Shown here one piece after another: positions 60,767 through 64,000 of a DNA stretch of 64,000 nucleotides (its first letter is position 1; every line of letters starts with the position of its first letter). The notes below the pieces were generated by a model that was given only the letters and a program-made list of their open reading frames with translations, did no database searches and was not told the DNA's origin. The translations under genes were made by a program, and so were the position numbers. Source of the stretch: Spinellus fusiger (lineage: Eukaryota; Mucoromycota; Mucoromycetes; Mucorales; Phycomycetaceae); assembly GCA_025094145.1 (NCBI GenBank), contig JALLLS010000077.1, positions 100,723 to 164,722 on the forward strand, read 5' to 3'.

Positions 60767-62387
60767 TACACACCCAAAGGTTTTCTGGCCTTTAATCAGT
60801 GACACAATTATCCCTTTACGTCCAAAATTTTCTTGCCTTTTATATAACTGTGTTTAAAATCAAAAGGTCTGCAAGTATCTGTAATAAAGGGCACTAAGGT
60901 TATCAACAGGACCACTAGAGAGATGAATATGTAGATATTTGGTCTCTAGAAGGGACAAAGAAATCGAGTATTGGATACAAAGGCTAGTCTAGGGAAATCA
61001 AAGAGGATACATGAATAGGAACACAACACACAATTTGAGCACAACTGGTAACTAGGCAACTATTCTTTAAGCAATCCTTGCTTCTCTCAAAAGTCCCAAC
61101 GATACTTAGCGTTAACAAAAAGGTTGATGTTTTATTGAATGTTCAAATAATGTAGTTTTTATATACTGTTTCCTTGTGTTGTTAGCTAGAGCTACTTTTA
61201 TCTCCTGCACCTCCAACACCGTGCATGCATGGCAAAACGTCGGCTATCCATACTATAGCCGAAGCTATATCACATATCCAAATATTTGTTTCCTTTTGTG
61301 GATACCTCAACATCAAATTGTATTATCAATGGAATATAGTGTTGATGGATAATATTGTTTATTATAATAGTATAGCTAATACTATATGACTGTAGCTACT
61401 GCCCAAGTGCATTCCCTCATAGAAATAGAATTTATACCCTAAAATCTTTGTGCTTTATCCTTGGAAGATAGATAACTATGCTCAGGAGTATACCCTAGAT
61501 ATTATTGACCTTGTAGAAGACCACCCGGGACTGACTTGAATGGAGTCTTTACTTGCCTAATAACAATACAATGAATTTCTTGTGGAATACATTGAGCTCA
61601 AGCTCAGATGAAGACACTGCTTATCTATTTATCACTAGAATAGCCTTTGGTAGTGTCCATCACCTCTTTCTATTGTTTCTCTTTGTTAATAATGGCACAA
61701 TACCTTGCTCAGTTATGGTCATCTTGACGAGTACTTGAGTGTTAAGTTGCATGTACAGTGTGAGAAATAACAGAGAGAGAAGAATGTCAAAACAAATAAT
61801 AATGTTTCATCTATTATTTTAGTGATGTATTCGCCAGCCTCCACTCATAAAATTCACAAGTCAAACAATCCACACTCTATTTGACTTAGTGGTAACTAAG
61901 TGTTGTTTCTAATACTGTCTTTTAGGTCTAAGTACTATTGTTAATACCAGTTACAATGAGACAGTTAAACTGTTTATGAGTATGGATTCAATGAATGGCT
62001 ATACTGTTATTAATACAAGTGAGTCTGATTTTCTCTTTTGGACAATGACCACTAGAATTAACTCTATAAGTTCTGTAATACATCTTTCTTAAGCAGTGTT
62101 ACGCTGCAAATACTGTGGGCTTAAGGATAACACGTTATGTTAAACAATAAATGCAGTGACTGAGTTGTAATTTTGGAGTGATTCTTGTTCTATTTCTTCC
62201 TTCTATATCCAACTTTATAGCGTATAATTGCAAAGTCAATAGCCATTGCTAGAATAGGCAAGTAGAGTTTGAAATTGTTCATTTAGAAAGTAAAAAGGCC
62301 GTTTCAAACACATTAGCCAATCATAATAAGATTATAATTTTATTCTCAGTATATTTCCTTATATATCCAAAAATCTCCTGGTGTGTA
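60767..62387. mobile_element. TIR-element family R, copy R5 (inverted, LTR-interrupted)
   Basis: Left end TACACACCCAAAGGTTTTCT, right end CAAAAATCTCCTGGTGTGTA, with TA at each border. From about 61280 to 62340 it is close to the reverse complement of R2/R3, including the 61-codon frame (61553-61738) with one change. A frame near 61935-62090 (IVNTSYNETVKLFMSMDSMN) matches those in R1 and R4. It is longer than R2 because of a 395-bp insertion at 60880-61274. Confidence 0.65.
60880..61274. mobile_element. Probable solo LTR inside R5
   Basis: The segment starts TGTAATAAAG and ends TATATCACA, has TATC on both sides (60876-60879 and 61275-61278), and is absent at the same point in R4, which reads GATATCCAAATA. 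It contains a TTTTTATATAC stretch near 61155. TG...CA ends, the target duplication and the size suggest a solo LTR of a family different from the one in R1. No internal retroelement sequence in the window. Confidence 0.5.
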
Positions 62388-63382
62388 CCTTTTTAAACTT
62401 ATTTGTCTGTCAATTTTTTTTTAAATGTGTTAATAGTTTATGAATAAAATGTATAAATCATAGATATATGTTATTTCCAGAAACATTTTGTACTTTCTCA
62501 AAAAATAGATTGCACACATAAAATAGAATAAAGATGGTAGAGATTATTTTGAGGATCTTCAAGGATTCTGCGGATATTTATATTCTAAACTACTGATATG
62601 TTTGAATAAAGAGTTTATACAATATACACATTAGCAATACGGCCAGTACCTCAATGTACACTACAGATCATTAAGTCTGATCATAAAACATCACTACTCA
62701 TACATCTGACGAAAATAAAAATAGGCTCATTAGAATGATATTACTTTGTGCTTGGACAATATAGAGTTCTTCTTAGCCTTAAGAATATGTTAGTCTCTTG
62801 TGTATATGGAAGAGTGGTTTTTTTATAGCTTTCACTCTATCTTTCTAGTAATTATTCATTTATCTTCTCTAATAATATATTCTCTGATATGTATTGGTGA
62901 ATTTTCAACAGTAATTATTTCACATTAAAACCTTGGGATTCTGTTTACAGTTGAGCAGTCTAAAAAACAGACTGGTTGGTTATGACTGATTTATTATCAT
63001 TAATAGGCCAAGTATCAGTATTGCTGTTATAATAAACAGTAATGATCTTAGATATGAGTTTATTCATTCATATGTCAACACGTAGTTTAATATAACGTAT
63101 AAACATTAACAAACGAGAGATCATTTCATATTCTAACAGTCCTTACAATAATACTTATGAATATTTGTCTTATGATTGCTTATCCCGTTCAGGCTCTTTG
63201 ATACGTCAAATCAAACCCACCAACGTAGGAGTAGAGGGTATTAAGCCAAGCAGAGGAGATGGAAAAGAAATTCACGTCAGCAAGGGAATCTATTGAGCCA
63301 ATCAAATCCTCTGTTGCTGACAAGAGATCGAACACGTCGTGTGCTACACTTCTCTGCCTGTCCAAGAGAAATCCTCCTATTC
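62388..63382. other. Gene-free spacer, promoter side of YIF1
   Basis: AT-rich until about 63190, then a more balanced stretch that is probably the YIF1 leader. The frame is open upstream to a TTG at 63293, but the first ATG is at 63383. No other gene. Confidence 0.5.
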
Positions 63383-64000
63383 ATGTATCCATCGGTTGGC
63401 CAGCAAAACTACGGCTATTATGAGCAGAGTGCTCAATACAGTTCTTCTCCTGCTTCTCAGGCAAGATCTCCTCCACCCTTACAGCATCCAGTACCTCAAC
63501 ATCCTATTACCAATTTCAACAGAGCTGTACCCCAGCCCACACCCTCACCCAGTTTATCACAGCAACAACAACAGCAGTATCAGCAGCAGCAACAACAACA
63601 GCAGTATCAGCAGCAGCAACAATATCAGCAGCAACAACAGCAGTATCAGCAGCAACAACAACAGCAACACCACCACCAACAGCAGCAACAATACACCCAG
63701 GGACCTCAGTCTGCCTACTCTCCCAGTGCTTATAACGCTCAGCAACAGAGTAACTTATACTCACAACTTGGGTTTGATGACCCTGCTGCTCAGATGGGTA
63801 TGCACTTTGCTGGTAATGCAATGGCTCAGGGAACAGCCTACATGGAACGCAATGTAAGCGCAAGTTGTTATCACTACAAACATACATGTGCTTATAAAAA
63901 AAGAACTCTATAAACTGACTGGATCCAGTTTAATCAATGGGTGAATTTGCCTGTACTGAGACACTACTTTAACGTCAACAATACGTATGTTATGACTAAG
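63383..64000 (+). CDS. YIF1: YIF1, ER-Golgi transport membrane protein (5' part)
   Basis: Yif1 partners with Yip1 and Rab GTPases in ER-to-Golgi vesicle transport. Exon 1 63383-63853 (157 codons) and the start of exon 2 at 63929, cut by the window end. The N terminus is a Gln-rich, cytosolic region; after it comes the conserved family segment QLGFDDPAAQMGMHFAGNAM, then across the intron WVNLPVLRHYFNVNNTYV, typical of Yif1 just before its membrane spans. The membrane part is outside the window. The start at the MYPSVGQQNYGYYEQ methionine is chosen because no upstream in-frame ATG is present. Confidence 0.88.
63562..63692 (+). repeat. CAG/CAA repeat coding polyglutamine in YIF1
   Basis: Mixed CAG and CAA codons in a region with regularly spaced tyrosine codons (QYQQQQ pattern) and a short CAC run (His). 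Interruption by TAT and CAC codons should limit slippage. Confidence 0.9.

Noticed and set aside
63310..63360. tRNA-like sequence GATCGAACACGTCG in the YIF1 leader
   Set aside because: The T-stem does not pair (ACGTG against TCTTG) and no anticodon arm can be folded.

Overview
This window looks like an AT-rich fungal chromosome segment, most likely from Mucoromycota (Mucorales-like). That placement is inference: introns are short (about 40-110 bp in most genes) with GTRNGT donors and, in SIN3, a TACTAAC branch point; the host genes are typical fungal ones (SIN3, GET1, MDM34, YIF1, ADE13); and many decayed Tc1/IS630-type transposons are present. No species can be named from the sequence alone.

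Layout. Positions 1-35 kb and 56-62.4 kb are a repeat-rich compartment. It holds five paralogous seven-exon genes for a stand-alone adenylate-forming (AMP-binding, NRPS-like A-domain) enzyme of 541-545 residues, at 60-2058 (+), 12842-14831 (-), 18312-20302 (-), 32093-34068 (+) and 57449-59482 (-). All five are open after splicing. Between them lie an intact ADE13 (adenylosuccinate lyase), a decayed secreted-protein gene, at least six broken Tc1/IS630-like transposases, a pair of 0.3-kb miniature elements, five copies of a 1.2-1.6 kb TIR element of unrecognised family, two probable solo LTRs, and a 2.2-kb inverted duplication (9728-11949 versus 22098-24319).

Positions 35.8-53.7 kb form a conserved compartment, all on the plus strand and without recognisable transposons: SIN3 (13 exons), a 7.5-kb gene-free stretch rich in microsatellites, a homeobox transcription factor, GET1 (tail-anchored protein insertion) and MDM34 (ERMES complex). 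The window ends in the first two exons of YIF1 (ER-Golgi transport).

Most notable: (1) the adenylation genes are mosaics of each other, with different exon and intron blocks matching different partners, which points to continuing gene conversion; (2) one breakpoint of the inverted duplication falls on the TA target site of a Tc1 element, and the other is about 10 bp from an IS630-like element; (3) the five TIR elements carry conserved short reading frames but no transposase I recognise. The adenylation enzymes lack any carrier, thioesterase or reductase domain, so their product and partner are unknown. All coordinates and splice sites were read by eye and could be off by a base; no alignment or database search was run.
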